A stretch of DNA of 64,000 nt from Haladaptatus paucihalophilus DX253 (lineage in GTDB: Archaea > Halobacteriota > Halobacteria > Halobacteriales > Haladaptataceae): the NCBI RefSeq assembly GCF_000376445.1, contig NZ_AQXI01000001.1:1210962-1274961 (forward strand), in the 5' to 3' direction. Shown here in pieces: positions 41,073-49,884 of this stretch. Each line of letters opens with the position of its first letter. The first letter of the stretch is position 1. The notes beneath the pieces were generated by a model. That model worked only from the letters and a program-made list of their open reading frames with translations, was not told the DNA's origin and ran no database searches. Made by a program: the position numbers and the translations under genes.

Positions 41073-42409
41073 AGTGCGCCACTCACTTCCGAAACCACGT
41101 TTCGATGGGCGAACACCACGATGTGGTCTCCCTGTTTCACGACCGTATCGCCGCGCGGAACGATGAATTCGCCGTTGCGGGTTATCGCACCGATAACCAC
41201 GCCGTCGGGGAGATTAGCGACGCCCTCGCTGATCGGTCTATCGACGAGCACGCTGTTAGCGTCGATTTCGATTTCGAGCACTTCCGCGCGGTCGTTCTCG
41301 ATGAGCGCGATGTTCTCGGCGCGCTCCTCGCGGGTGAACCGCGTTATCTCTTCGGCCGTGACCTCGCGCGGATTGATCACCACGTCGATGCCGACCGTTT
41401 CGAACAGCGAGACGTACTCCGTGTTCTCGACGATGGCGATGGCTCGTTCGGCACCGAGTTGGCGAACCAGCAGGGAGACGAGGAGGTTCTTCTCGTCGTT
41501 TTCCAGCGCCGCGACGACGACATCGGCCTCATCGACGTGTTCGCGCATCAGGAAGTCCGTGTCCGTGGCGTCGCTCGCCATGACGACGGTTCCCGGCAGC
41601 GCTTCGGCCAGCGAGCGGGCGCGGGTGGAGTTCTGTTCGACGAGTCTGGGCTTGAGGTTACGATTTTCGAGCAGTCGAGCGGTGTGGAAGCCGATTTCGC
41701 TGCCGCCGATTACCACGACGTCCTTCTCCGTGCTCGGCGTCTCGTCGGGAGCGACTTCCTTGGCGAACTGCTGGACGCTCTCGGGACTGCCGATGACGAC
41801 GACCTTATCGTCGGCCTGAATGACCGTTTCTCCGCGCGGGATATCGACGTCCCTGTCGCGGATGACGGCGGCGAACGTGAGCGAATCGAAGCGGTCGGCC
41901 TGCCGAATCGTCTGTTCCGCCAGCGGACTGTCCCCTCGCACTTCGAACTCCGCCATCTGGACCTTCCCACCCGCGAAGGGGTCCACGTCGCGCGCCGCGG
42001 GGAGGCCGATGACGCGAACGATGTCCGTCGCCGTGAGCAGGTTCGTACACACCAGGAAATCCACGCCGAACGCGCCGGGGTCCGCGTTTTCCCACGTCTG
42101 AAGGTAATCGACCTTCTTCACTCGCGCGATGGTAAACGGGTCGTCCACGGTCTTCGCCGTCCCGCACACGACGAGGTTCGTCTCGTCGTCGTCGGTGCTG
42201 GCGATAACCATGTCGGCGCGTTCGATGCCCGCGTCACGCAACGTGTCGAGCGAGGTTCCGTCCCCCTGTATCGGAAGCACGTCGAGCGAGTACGTGAGCG
42301 ATTCCACTCGTTCACCGTCCCGGTCCACGACCACGACTTCGTGCGTATCGGAGAGGCTGGCCGCGATGGACGAGCCGACTTCACCCGCGCCGACGATGAC
42401 GATTCGCAT
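41069..42409 (-). CDS. trkA: Trk potassium uptake regulator TrkA (two RCK domains)
   Basis: A 446-residue cytosolic protein with two tandem RCK halves. Each begins with a Rossmann motif (MRIVIVGAGEVGSSIA at 1-16 and DVVVIGGSEIGFHTA at about 228-242) and ends with an RCK_C domain. It senses NAD(H)/ATP and gates TrkH. The ATG at 42409 gives the conserved start. RCK_C domains are also known cyclic-di-AMP receptors in other Trk/Ktr proteins. Confidence 0.94.
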   Translation of the reverse strand: MRIVIVGAGEVGSSIAASLSDTHEVVVVDRDGERVESLTYSLDVLPIQGDGTSLDTLRDAGIERADMVIASTDDDETNLVVCGTAKTVDDPFTIARVKKVDYLQTWENADPGAFGVDFLVCTNLLTATDIVRVIGLPAARDVDPFAGGKVQMAEFEVRGDSPLAEQTIRQADRFDSLTFAAVIRDRDVDIPRGETVIQADDKVVVIGSPESVQQFAKEVAPDETPSTEKDVVVIGGSEIGFHTARLLENRNLKPRLVEQNSTRARSLAEALPGTVVMASDATDTDFLMREHVDEADVVVAALENDEKNLLVSLLVRQLGAERAIAIVENTEYVSLFETVGIDVVINPREVTAEEITRFTREERAENIALIENDRAEVLEIEIDANSVLVDRPISEGVANLPDGVVIGAITRNGEFIVPRGDTVVKQGDHIVVFAHRNVVSEVSGAL

Positions 42410-42696
42410 GAGTTCGTTCGTTCCTCGCGTTCCTCTCCACCGAGAAGCTATCGTTCTTCGTCGCACGGTTCGATGCGAAACGAGAATGGCAAAAACAGCC
42501 AGTAAACGGCTCGTGTCGGGAGATATCCCGAAATACCTCCGTCAGAAGGGGAGCGCTACCCGTTCGTCGGCGCGTGGTAGGCCGATGCTGAATCCGCCGG
42601 TGTCAATAATATAATCAATAACAACTACAAGACTCGTCGTCGATAGCGTCGGTCACGTTCTCGACCGCGGTGAAACGGTCGGGACACCGATGAACG
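42410..42696. promoter_or_regulatory. Divergent promoter region between trkA and the DHH gene
   Basis: These 287 bases hold the leftward trkA promoter and a rightward TATA-like TAATATAATC at about 42607-42616, leaving a leader of roughly 55-60 bases before the DHH start. A 42-codon frame (42486-42614) exists but has no support. Confidence 0.4.
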
Positions 42697-43725
42697 ATGT
42701 CCCTCGATACGCCCCGCCATCGACCGACCGACCGATGCGATTCGCTCCTCGCCGTGCTCGGCGGTGCCGACTCGCTCGCGGTCGTCTGTCACGACAACCC
42801 GGACCCGGACAGCATCAGCAGCGCGCTCGCACTCGCCGCCATCGCCGAGTCCGCGGACGTCGCCGAAACCGACCTCTACTACGGCGGCGAGATAACACAC
42901 CAGCAAAACCGGGCGATGGTCAACCTGTTGGACGTGGAGTTACACCCGTTCGCCGAGGAGTGTCTCGATTCGACGGATATCGTCGGATTCGTGGACCACG
43001 CGATTCCGGGACAGAACAACCGCGTCCCCGCGGAATACGTCCCCGATATCGTCATCGACCACCATCCGAACGAGAACGTCGAAGGCGTGCACGTGGACCA
43101 CCGGGAAGACGTCGGCGCGACGGCCTCCATGCTGACGGAGTATCTGGTGGAACTCGACGTCGAACTCGACACTCGACTGGCGACCGCCCTGCTGTTCGGA
43201 ATCCGTCGTGAAACGCTCGAATTCACGCGGGATGCGACCGAGGCGGAGTACACGAACGCCCGGCACCTCCACCCGCACGCGGACGTGGACCTCCTCCGTC
43301 GGCTCTCGGACTCGCTGTTCACTCACGAGACGCTCGACTCCATCGCCGACACGATTCAAAATCGCGTCGTTCGAGGCTCGCACCTCGTCTCGCACGCGGG
43401 GCGAACCACCGAGCGGGACACGCTCCCACAAGCGGCCGACTACCTGCTCAACCTCGAAGGGGTTTCGACCACCCTCGTCTTCGGCATCATCGACGACACG
43501 GTGCACCTGAGCGCGCGGACCCGCAACCCTCGGGTTCACGCTGGCGACCTTCTGGTGGGTGCCTTCGACGACATGGGTAGCGTCGGCGGCCACCGAGCAA
43601 TGGCGGGCGGGGCGATTTCTCTCGGCCTGTTCGGCGCGCTCGACGACCGCGACGACGCGCTCGTCGAACTCGTGAGCGAGGTGCTGACGGGACGGTTCTT
43701 CGAGCAGATAGCCGGAAACCCGTAA
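42697..43725 (+). CDS. DHH-family phosphoesterase (NrnA/GdpP-like)
   Basis: A 342-residue enzyme with DHH motifs CHDNPDPDSISSALAL, VDHAIPG and VIDHHPNEN, and the C-terminal DHHA1 motif SVGGHRAMAGG. It is a Mn2+-dependent phosphodiesterase of the NrnA/GdpP/PgpH type, which degrade nanoRNA, pAp or cyclic dinucleotides. It has no TMs or sensor domain. It lies between TrkAH and the second APC-USP gene, which makes a role in cyclic-di-AMP turnover attractive but unproven. Confidence 0.85.
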   Translation: MSLDTPRHRPTDRCDSLLAVLGGADSLAVVCHDNPDPDSISSALALAAIAESADVAETDLYYGGEITHQQNRAMVNLLDVELHPFAEECLDSTDIVGFVDHAIPGQNNRVPAEYVPDIVIDHHPNENVEGVHVDHREDVGATASMLTEYLVELDVELDTRLATALLFGIRRETLEFTRDATEAEYTNARHLHPHADVDLLRRLSDSLFTHETLDSIADTIQNRVVRGSHLVSHAGRTTERDTLPQAADYLLNLEGVSTTLVFGIIDDTVHLSARTRNPRVHAGDLLVGAFDDMGSVGGHRAMAGGAISLGLFGALDDRDDALVELVSEVLTGRFFEQIAGNP

Positions 43726-43746
43726 CGACGAAAAACCGACGATTGT

Positions 43747-46161
43747 CTATCGCAGCCAGCGCGAGAGGCGAGAGGTGATACCGAGGTTGCGCTTCGCCAT
43801 GATGATGGTGCTCTTCGAGCGCCATCCGACCTGTTCGGGGAGTGCGCCGAAGACGAACTGCTGGAGCAGTCCCTCGCGGGTCGCGCCGATGATGGTCAGG
43901 TCGTGCTCGCCGGTGCGTTCGACGATGGTGTCGATAACGTCGTCGCCGGTCAGCAGTTCGGTCGTGACGGTCGTCCCCTCGCTGAAGTCGTCTTTCGCCT
44001 CGTCGAGCACGGTCTGTGCGTTCGCGCGCTCGCTCTCGCTCGCGTCGGGACCGACGACGTGGATGACTTCCACGGTCGCGCCGTTCGAGCGGGCGATGTT
44101 GTCCGCCACTTCGGCGGCGAGTTCGGCGTGCGGACCGCCCGCCGTCGGGACGAGGATGGATTCGGCCGCACCCTCGTCCGGTCCGATGCGCTCGACCAAC
44201 ACGTCACAGTCGGCGTTCTGAACCACTTCGTCCACGTTGCTTCCGAGGACGATATCCCGCCGTTGGCTCTTGTGCTGTCCCTTCCAGCCCATCAATACCG
44301 CGTCGCTGTCGTACTGTTCGACGGTGTTGAGGATGGCCTTCGACACGTCGTGACCGATACGAATCGTCCCGCTGACGGGGACGTCCTCGTCCTCCGCGAT
44401 GGCCATCGCCTCGTCCAACACGTTACGCTGGTCGTCGATGAACTTCCGACCCTCGGACAGCGGCGTCTGTTGTGGCACCGTGACGATGCTCATGACGAGG
44501 ATTTCGCCGTTCCGGTCGCGCGCGATGTCGGTCGCGGTCCGCATCAACTGCGGCGCGCTCTCCGGGTTGGCGATGGGGACGACGATCTGGTTGTCGGCTT
44601 CCGAGGGGACGCGCTCGGTGACGACGGTCGGCGTCTCCTCCTCCATCTGCTCGGCTTCCTTCTGCTTGGAGTAACCGTAGTAGACGCCCAGCCCGATGAT
44701 CATCCAGACCGCGGTCGTGATGAGCGCCACGAACCCTTCGGACCCCGGGCCGATACCCGGTTTCAGGCCGAGTTCGTAGACGAGGAACGGCGTGAGTAGG
44801 AACTGCAACCCGATGCCGATGAGCGGCGGCCACGGCATGTACGGAACCTTGTACGTGCGCGGCAGGTCGGGGTGCGTCTGGCGCATCCGGATGACCGTCC
44901 AGTTCACCTGCACGAACAGCAGGATGAACATCAGGTCGGCGGAGGCGGCGACGCTCTCTATCGGCAAGGAAATCGCCATCAGGATGATGAGGATACCCGA
45001 GAGCAAAATCGCCCAGTGGGGCGTTCGCTTGTCGGGGTGGATCCGGTCGAAGAACGCGGGAAGCGCCCGGTCGCGGCCCATCGCAAAGGAGACACGACTG
45101 GAGGAGTACACCGTGGCGTTCAGCGCGCTCATGGTCGCCGCGAGTCCGGCGAACAGCAGGAGGAACGCGCCGTACGGCACGAACTGCCCCGCCGCCTCGA
45201 TGATGCCGAGTTCGCCGAGCCCGCCGAGCAGTTCCCACGTCGGGACGCTCGCGGCCGAGCCACTGACACCGGCCGCCTTGCTGATGAGGTCGGCGGTCGG
45301 CGTGATGCCGCCGATGGCCGCGAACGCGACCAGCACGTAAATCGGGACGACGATGGCCATCGAGTAGAAGACGGCCTTGGGGACGTTCTTCCCGGGGTTG
45401 ACGACCTCTTCACCGGACTGGACGATGATTTCGTACCCCTCGAAGGCGATGTAGGTGAATCCCATCGCGCCGACGATGCCGATGAAGCCGTTCGGTGCGA
45501 AACTCGGACTGTCGAGGAACTTCGCCGTCCAGTTCGGGTTGTTGAACGTCGTCGTCAATCCGAAGGCGACGAAGATGCCGAGGATGACGACCTTGATACC
45601 GGTCACGATGACTCCGGCCTTTCCCGTCTCTTCGGCCCCGCGGAAGTTGATGTACGCGAACGCGACGACGACCAACGCCGCCAGCCCCTTTTCGGCCATA
45701 ATGGGCGTGATGAAGCCCAACAGAGCGAACTCGGTCGGGAGGCCGAATCCGATGCGCAGGAATTCGACGAAGAACGTCCCGAACGTCACGGCGTACAGCG
45801 CACACGCGACCGCGTGGGCGAACCAGCTCATCCACCCGGCGTAGAAGCCGTTCGGGTCGACAAGTGCCTCTTTCACCCAGAGGTAACCGCCACCGGCCTC
45901 GGGGAACGCTGCGCCGAGTTCCGCATACGAAACGGCGGTGAACATCGCGACGAATCCGTTGATAATGAACGCGATGGTCAGGGCCGGACCGGCGATACCC
46001 GCCGCGAACCCGGTGAGGGCGAACACGCCCGCCCCTATCATCGCGCCGACACCGATAAACGTGATGTCGAACAGACTCATGTCGCGGGAGAGTTCGGTCT
46101 CGACGGAGCCGTCCCCCGTCGAACCGCCACCCGCTTCTGCCTCTGTCGAACTATGGTCCAT
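43747..46161 (-). CDS. APC-superfamily transporter with two C-terminal UspA domains (copy 2)
   Basis: An 804-residue protein. TM1 reads FIGVGAMIGAGVFALTGFAAG, and AFEGYEIIVQSGEEVVNPGKNVP sits in TM6. Two UspA domains occupy about 540-800 (VVPIANPESAPQLMRTATD and SILVPTAGGPHAELAAEV). The second keeps TIIGATREGLLQQFVFG. I chose the ATG at 46161 (MDHSSTEAE) over one 17 codons upstream. It resembles copy 1 in architecture. It ends 21 bases from the convergent DHH gene. Confidence 0.85.
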   Translation of the reverse strand: MDHSSTEAEAGGGSTGDGSVETELSRDMSLFDITFIGVGAMIGAGVFALTGFAAGIAGPALTIAFIINGFVAMFTAVSYAELGAAFPEAGGGYLWVKEALVDPNGFYAGWMSWFAHAVACALYAVTFGTFFVEFLRIGFGLPTEFALLGFITPIMAEKGLAALVVVAFAYINFRGAEETGKAGVIVTGIKVVILGIFVAFGLTTTFNNPNWTAKFLDSPSFAPNGFIGIVGAMGFTYIAFEGYEIIVQSGEEVVNPGKNVPKAVFYSMAIVVPIYVLVAFAAIGGITPTADLISKAAGVSGSAASVPTWELLGGLGELGIIEAAGQFVPYGAFLLLFAGLAATMSALNATVYSSSRVSFAMGRDRALPAFFDRIHPDKRTPHWAILLSGILIILMAISLPIESVAASADLMFILLFVQVNWTVIRMRQTHPDLPRTYKVPYMPWPPLIGIGLQFLLTPFLVYELGLKPGIGPGSEGFVALITTAVWMIIGLGVYYGYSKQKEAEQMEEETPTVVTERVPSEADNQIVVPIANPESAPQLMRTATDIARDRNGEILVMSIVTVPQQTPLSEGRKFIDDQRNVLDEAMAIAEDEDVPVSGTIRIGHDVSKAILNTVEQYDSDAVLMGWKGQHKSQRRDIVLGSNVDEVVQNADCDVLVERIGPDEGAAESILVPTAGGPHAELAAEVADNIARSNGATVEVIHVVGPDASESERANAQTVLDEAKDDFSEGTTVTTELLTGDDVIDTIVERTGEHDLTIIGATREGLLQQFVFGALPEQVGWRSKSTIIMAKRNLGITSRLSRWLR

Positions 46162-46317
46162 CGCTCTCACATCGTATTCCAGTAAGGAAAGTTCTACCGT
46201 AATCGTTAGCAAACATTGTCATGAATGATTATTGTAAGGGTCGGTCCCGTCGGAGGAACCGTACGAAGGCGTTTCGAGCGCTGAGACGACACGCTTCAGC
46301 GCCCTGTCAGTACGTCG

Positions 46318-46524
46318 TCAGAGTTCCTCGTGAATCCAGTAGTGAGCGATTTTAGACGCATCGACCCAGTGAACCTGGTCGTCCGCGTCGATGCGGATGT
46401 ACGGCTCCTCCTCGAACTCGACGTTGTGCGTGTGGAGTTCGAGTTCCTCGCCGCCAGCGAGCTTCACCATTATCTCTCCCTTTTCTTCCAAACCGTCTTC
46501 CAATCGCTGGTACGTGGATGTCAT
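46318..46524 (-). CDS. Small conserved beta-rich protein, 68 residues
   Basis: The start at 46524 (MTSTYQRLEDGLEEKGEIMV) is chosen over an earlier ATG because of the extension's poor composition. The sequence KLAGGEELELHTHNVEFEEE and IRIDADDQVHWVDASKIAHYWIH looks like a small beta-barrel (Sm- or KOW-like), but no family is certain. Likely cytosolic. Confidence 0.6.
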   Translation of the reverse strand: MTSTYQRLEDGLEEKGEIMVKLAGGEELELHTHNVEFEEEPYIRIDADDQVHWVDASKIAHYWIHEEL

Positions 46525-46646
46525 CGTCGATCTCTCCATCACAGGCAACATCGGGAGCGTTCAAAAGATTTGTTGCCAAAGCTGTAGAAATATTCGTGGA
46601 GAACGGTCGTTTCATCCCCTTTTCGCGGCGAAAACATCCGGAAGGA

Positions 46647-47060
46647 TTACGCAACTCCGTTGTCCCGGAGGAGGTCCGCGAGGACGTGACAGTAGAGCAC
46701 GACCGCGGTGAAAACCGCGACGGGCGGCCACAGGAGGACCAAGGCACCGACGAGGACGCCTCCGATTGCGACGTGCGAGAGGATGCGCATGTGTTCCAGT
46801 TCCGCGCTGTCCACGTCCTCGAACACCCAGTCTTGATCACCGAAGGCATCGGTGGGGTTCGCCAGACACGCCCGGAGGTGTCGCCAACTCCCGGTTTCGA
46901 CGCGCGTAAGGACGAAGTGGTCCAAGTCGATGAAGACGCTCAACAGCACGCCGTAGACGAACAGGGCGGCGAGCAGCGGCGTCCCGAACCGACTCGAAAG
47001 CGGAACGAGGAGGAGCGCGGACGCGACCGCGCCGATGAGGAAGTGTTCCCGCGAGTACAT
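46647..47060 (-). CDS. Haloarchaeal integral membrane protein (YdjM-like motif)
   Basis: A 137-residue protein with four hydrophobic segments. The motif SVFIDLDHFVLTRVETGSW, plus HFLIGAVAS at the start and CHVLADLLRD at the end, has His/Asp residues spaced as in the membrane-bound hydrolase (YdjM/DUF457) group, of which it may be a distant member. Function unknown. Confidence 0.7.
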   Translation of the reverse strand: MYSREHFLIGAVASALLLVPLSSRFGTPLLAALFVYGVLLSVFIDLDHFVLTRVETGSWRHLRACLANPTDAFGDQDWVFEDVDSAELEHMRILSHVAIGGVLVGALVLLWPPVAVFTAVVLYCHVLADLLRDNGVA

Positions 47061-47126
47061 CGCTCGAATCCGACACGGCGGGAGGGCTAAAAGATGGCGT
47101 CCACCACTTTCACCATTTGGCGTAGG

Positions 47127-47137
47127 TATTTATATAA
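47127..47137 (+). promoter_or_regulatory. TATA element before the second aspartoacylase gene
   Basis: TATTTATATAA lies 88-98 bases upstream of the ATG at 47225, leaving a transcribed leader of about 65 bases that contains a hairpin. This differs from the leaderless rule of most genes here. Confidence 0.5.
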
Positions 47138-47167
47138 CTACGAGATTCCGTGTGAAATGGTCTCGTA

Positions 47168-47204
47168 AGACACGCTATCGAGGTTCGCTAGATTGATAGT
47201 GTCT
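47168..47204 (+). promoter_or_regulatory. Hairpin in the leader of the second aspartoacylase gene
   Basis: AGACACGCTAT (47168-47178) pairs with ATAGTGTCT (47196-47204) with one bulged G. It ends 20 bases before the start codon and could modulate translation or mRNA stability. Confidence 0.4.
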
Positions 47205-47224
47205 CCCATACAGTCCTGCACCCG

Positions 47225-48193
47225 ATGGAAGGTCACACCGCGGAACGCATCACGCTCGCTCGACTGCCGTCGGGCGTCGAACTCGAAACGACCGTTCACA
47301 CGTACGACGGCGCGGACGACGGCCCGACGCTCTACGTGCAGGCCGCACAGCACGGCCGCGAAATCAACGGAAGCGAAGTGCTCCGACGGTTCCACGAGGA
47401 ACTCGACACCGAGCACCTCGCCGGGCGAATCGTCGCGGTGCCCGTCGCCGACCCGCTCACGTTCGACCGCGTGTCCTACACCACGCCCGAACAGCTAGAC
47501 AGCATCAATCCGAATATGAACCGGGTTTGGCCCGGCGACGAGGACGGAACGCTCCACGAGCGCATGGCGGCCGCGCTCTGGGAGTACGCGAGCGAAGCGG
47601 ACGCCATCGTGGACCTCCACACCGGCAGCCGCGACATGCTGACCCACGTCGTGTTCATGGAAGGCGACCGGGAATCCCGCGCGCTGGCCGAGGCGTTCGG
47701 TACCGACCTCCTGCTCTCCGAGCAAGCGGGCGACGACGCCGACGTCGAGTGGGAGGAACGGGACTTCGGCGGCAAGTTCCGCGTCGCGGCCACGCGCGAA
47801 GGAATTCCGTCCATCACGCCGGAACTCGCGCACAACAAGGAAATCGTCGAAAGCGCGGTCGAAACCGGGCTGACGGGCGTCGTCAACGTCTGTCGCCACC
47901 TCGACATGCTCCCGTCGGCACCCGTCGAGAACGGCGACCCGGTGCTCGCGCGAAACCACCTCGGCCGCGTCGATGCCGCCGATTCCGGGCTGTTCGTCGT
48001 CGAATCGGGTCACGAAATCGGCGATTCCGTCGAAGCGGGAGAGCGCGTCGGAACCCTGTACGACCCGGCGACCTACGAGATTCGACAGGAAGTCGAAACC
48101 GACCGCGACGGCATCCTGTACTCGTTGACCCGCGAATCGACCGTTTGCGGAGGCGGGAAGTTGCTGAGCGTCGCGCTACTCCGCGAGGAGTGA
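47225..48193 (+). CDS. Succinylglutamate desuccinylase/aspartoacylase-family zinc hydrolase (copy 2)
   Basis: A 322-residue enzyme of the same family as that at 31422. Zn motifs are AAQHGREINGS (His43, Glu46) and VDLHTGSRD, and the catalytic Glu is in SITPELAHN. It keeps the C-terminal beta domain (GDSVEAGERVGTLYDP). The two copies are diverged paralogues and not a recent duplication. The 3' end overlaps the convergent signal peptidase frame by 121 bases. Confidence 0.85.
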   Translation: MEGHTAERITLARLPSGVELETTVHTYDGADDGPTLYVQAAQHGREINGSEVLRRFHEELDTEHLAGRIVAVPVADPLTFDRVSYTTPEQLDSINPNMNRVWPGDEDGTLHERMAAALWEYASEADAIVDLHTGSRDMLTHVVFMEGDRESRALAEAFGTDLLLSEQAGDDADVEWEERDFGGKFRVAATREGIPSITPELAHNKEIVESAVETGLTGVVNVCRHLDMLPSAPVENGDPVLARNHLGRVDAADSGLFVVESGHEIGDSVEAGERVGTLYDPATYEIRQEVETDRDGILYSLTRESTVCGGGKLLSVALLREE

Positions 48194-48753
48194 GCCATCG
48201 ACGGAGAGAGTTTTCCGAGTTCCGGGACGCGGGCGACCGCCACCCCGAGAATCCAGCTCTGGCGAACCGGCGAGGAGATACCGACCGCTTGGTCGTAGTA
48301 ACCGTTCGCGTCCCCCTTCGTGATGAATCCGGCGTGCGGTGCCGGACAGTTCCGGAGTTCGGCGCAGTTGTCGGCACCCGCGAGATACGCAGGGTCCCCC
48401 TCGTCGTACCAGTTCTCTCCCGACGAAACCCAAAATCGCGCCCGATGAAGGACCGGAATCGCCGACTCGTTTCCGTAGGGTCGATAGACGAGGACGTTGC
48501 CGGGACCGCCGAGCGTCTGGAACCCGTCCCGTTTACCGTTTCGTGCGGAGACGACCCCATCGCGGCTGTCCGGCGGCGTGACGCGGTGTTTGTCCATTAC
48601 CACGACCACGTCGGACGTGTTGATGTGCGGCGACATGCTTCCGCTGATGACGGTGTACGCGGGCGGCCAGACGCCCAGCGTTGCGACGAAGAGCACGCTC
48701 AGGACGAGAAGGAGTGCGACCACGCTAGCGAGCAATCGTCGGAGGCTGAACAC
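48073..48753 (-). CDS. S26 signal peptidase I with aberrant C terminus
   Basis: A 226-residue peptidase with one N-terminal TM, catalytic Ser39 in VISGSMSPHI, His103 in IPVLHRARFWV, and KGDANGYYDQ box E. Similarity ends near residue 185 (ILGVAVARVPELGKL); the last ~40 residues are antisense to the convergent aspartoacylase and are basic and Ser-rich, unlike any family end. The natural stop seems lost. Catalytic residues remain, so it may still be active. Confidence 0.75.
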   Translation of the reverse strand: MFSLRRLLASVVALLLVLSVLFVATLGVWPPAYTVISGSMSPHINTSDVVVVMDKHRVTPPDSRDGVVSARNGKRDGFQTLGGPGNVLVYRPYGNESAIPVLHRARFWVSSGENWYDEGDPAYLAGADNCAELRNCPAPHAGFITKGDANGYYDQAVGISSPVRQSWILGVAVARVPELGKLSPSMAHSSRSSATLSNFPPPQTVDSRVNEYRMPSRSVSTSCRIS

Positions 48754-48996
48754 GACACGGCGAGACGCGAGGGACGGGCTTTGTTATCTCCTCCCTGCGC
48801 ACGGGAACGGATAGCTTGCGGACGAGCGACCGCACGGAAGTGACGGCGATACCGTCAATAAGTACACTGGGTGACAAGAGTAGGCCGACGGAACGGGACG
48901 TCAAATCGTCGTTACCGCGTCGTAGTCGGTCGCTTTCCCGTATCTACCACCGAGAGTTGGTTCGAAGCCGAACGCCTCCGAGCCGCTCACCATCGC

Positions 48997-49004
48997 TTTT
49001 TATA
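48997..49004 (+). promoter_or_regulatory. TATA element of the 5-formyl-THF cyclo-ligase gene
   Basis: TTTTTATA lies 22-29 bases upstream of the ATG at 49026, indicating a leaderless transcript. Confidence 0.6.
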
Positions 49005-49025
49005 TCGTGACACACCAGTCCCGCT

Positions 49026-49730
49026 ATGGACAAAGCCGACCTCCGCGACCGCATCTGGTCGCGGTTGGAGGACGAGGGCATCGCTCGGTTCCCGTTCCCG
49101 CCGCACGGACGGATCCCGAACTTCGCGAGCGCCGGGAAGGCGGCCGACCGCCTCGCGGAACTCCCCGAATGGAAGGATGCGTCGGTGATAAAGGCCAACC
49201 CCGACGCCCCCCAGTTGCCGGTTCGGCGGCGGGCGCTCCGCGAGGGGAAGGTCGTCTACATGGCTCAGCCGCGGCTGCGGGACGAAAAACCGTTCATGAA
49301 GCTCGACCCGACCGAAATCGAGGATACGGACGCCGCCGCAACGGTGTCGAAGATGGACCGCTACGCCGAACCGGTCGCACCGGACGAGATGCCGGACGTG
49401 GATTTCGTCGTCTCGGGGAGCGTCGCGGTGACGGAGGACGGTGCCCGCGTCGGGAAAGGAGAGGGATACAGCGACCTCGAATTCGCCGTTCTCCGGGCGC
49501 TGGGTGCGGTGGACGACGAGACGACGATTGCCACGACGGTACACGAAGTGCAGGTCGTCGAGGAGGCTCCGGCGGTCGAAGCACACGACGTGCCGATGGA
49601 CGTGGTGGTGACGCCCGAACGCGTCGTCAGGACGGAATCCCCCTACGAGCGCCCGACGGGTATCGACTGGGACGCGCTACCCGACGAGAAAATCGAGGAG
49701 ATTCCGCTCCTCCAGCGATTACGACCGTGA
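49026..49730 (+). CDS. 5-formyltetrahydrofolate cyclo-ligase
   Basis: A 234-residue enzyme of the MTHFS family. The ATP/folate-binding motif GARVGKGEGYSDLEFAVL is near residues 140-157, and FPFPPHGRIPNF and the KANPDAPQLPVR block are conserved in haloarchaeal members. It converts 5-formyl-THF to 5,10-methenyl-THF with ATP. This supports folate-type C1 metabolism in the host. Confidence 0.88.
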   Translation: MDKADLRDRIWSRLEDEGIARFPFPPHGRIPNFASAGKAADRLAELPEWKDASVIKANPDAPQLPVRRRALREGKVVYMAQPRLRDEKPFMKLDPTEIEDTDAAATVSKMDRYAEPVAPDEMPDVDFVVSGSVAVTEDGARVGKGEGYSDLEFAVLRALGAVDDETTIATTVHEVQVVEEAPAVEAHDVPMDVVVTPERVVRTESPYERPTGIDWDALPDEKIEEIPLLQRLRP

Positions 49731-49805
49731 TTCGAGTATCGGAACCGAATTCGAGCGCCGGAACAGTGATTCGAATATTGGAATCGCGATTCGAGCATCG
49801 GTTGT
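49729..49805 (+). repeat. Degenerate ~20-bp tandem repeat
   Basis: Four imperfect units start at 49729, 49747, 49768 and 49788, each beginning GAtTCGA and continuing -ATCGGAA-like. The first overlaps the stop of the cyclo-ligase gene. Likely slippage. Confidence 0.5.
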
Positions 49806-49884
49806 CGCTACAACCCGAACGCAACGGACGATTGCTGTAGAGTGACGGGTAAATAACGAACTATGAGCGAAACGAGGTGCGGGC

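Noticed and set aside
39609-41819. 736-codon plus-strand frame opposite trkH/trkA
   Set aside because: Antisense frame across two real genes and their junction; low-complexity, no domain.
42486-42614. 42-codon frame upstream of the DHH gene
   Set aside because: No TATA spacing, no coupling and atypical basic composition; treated as part of the promoter region.
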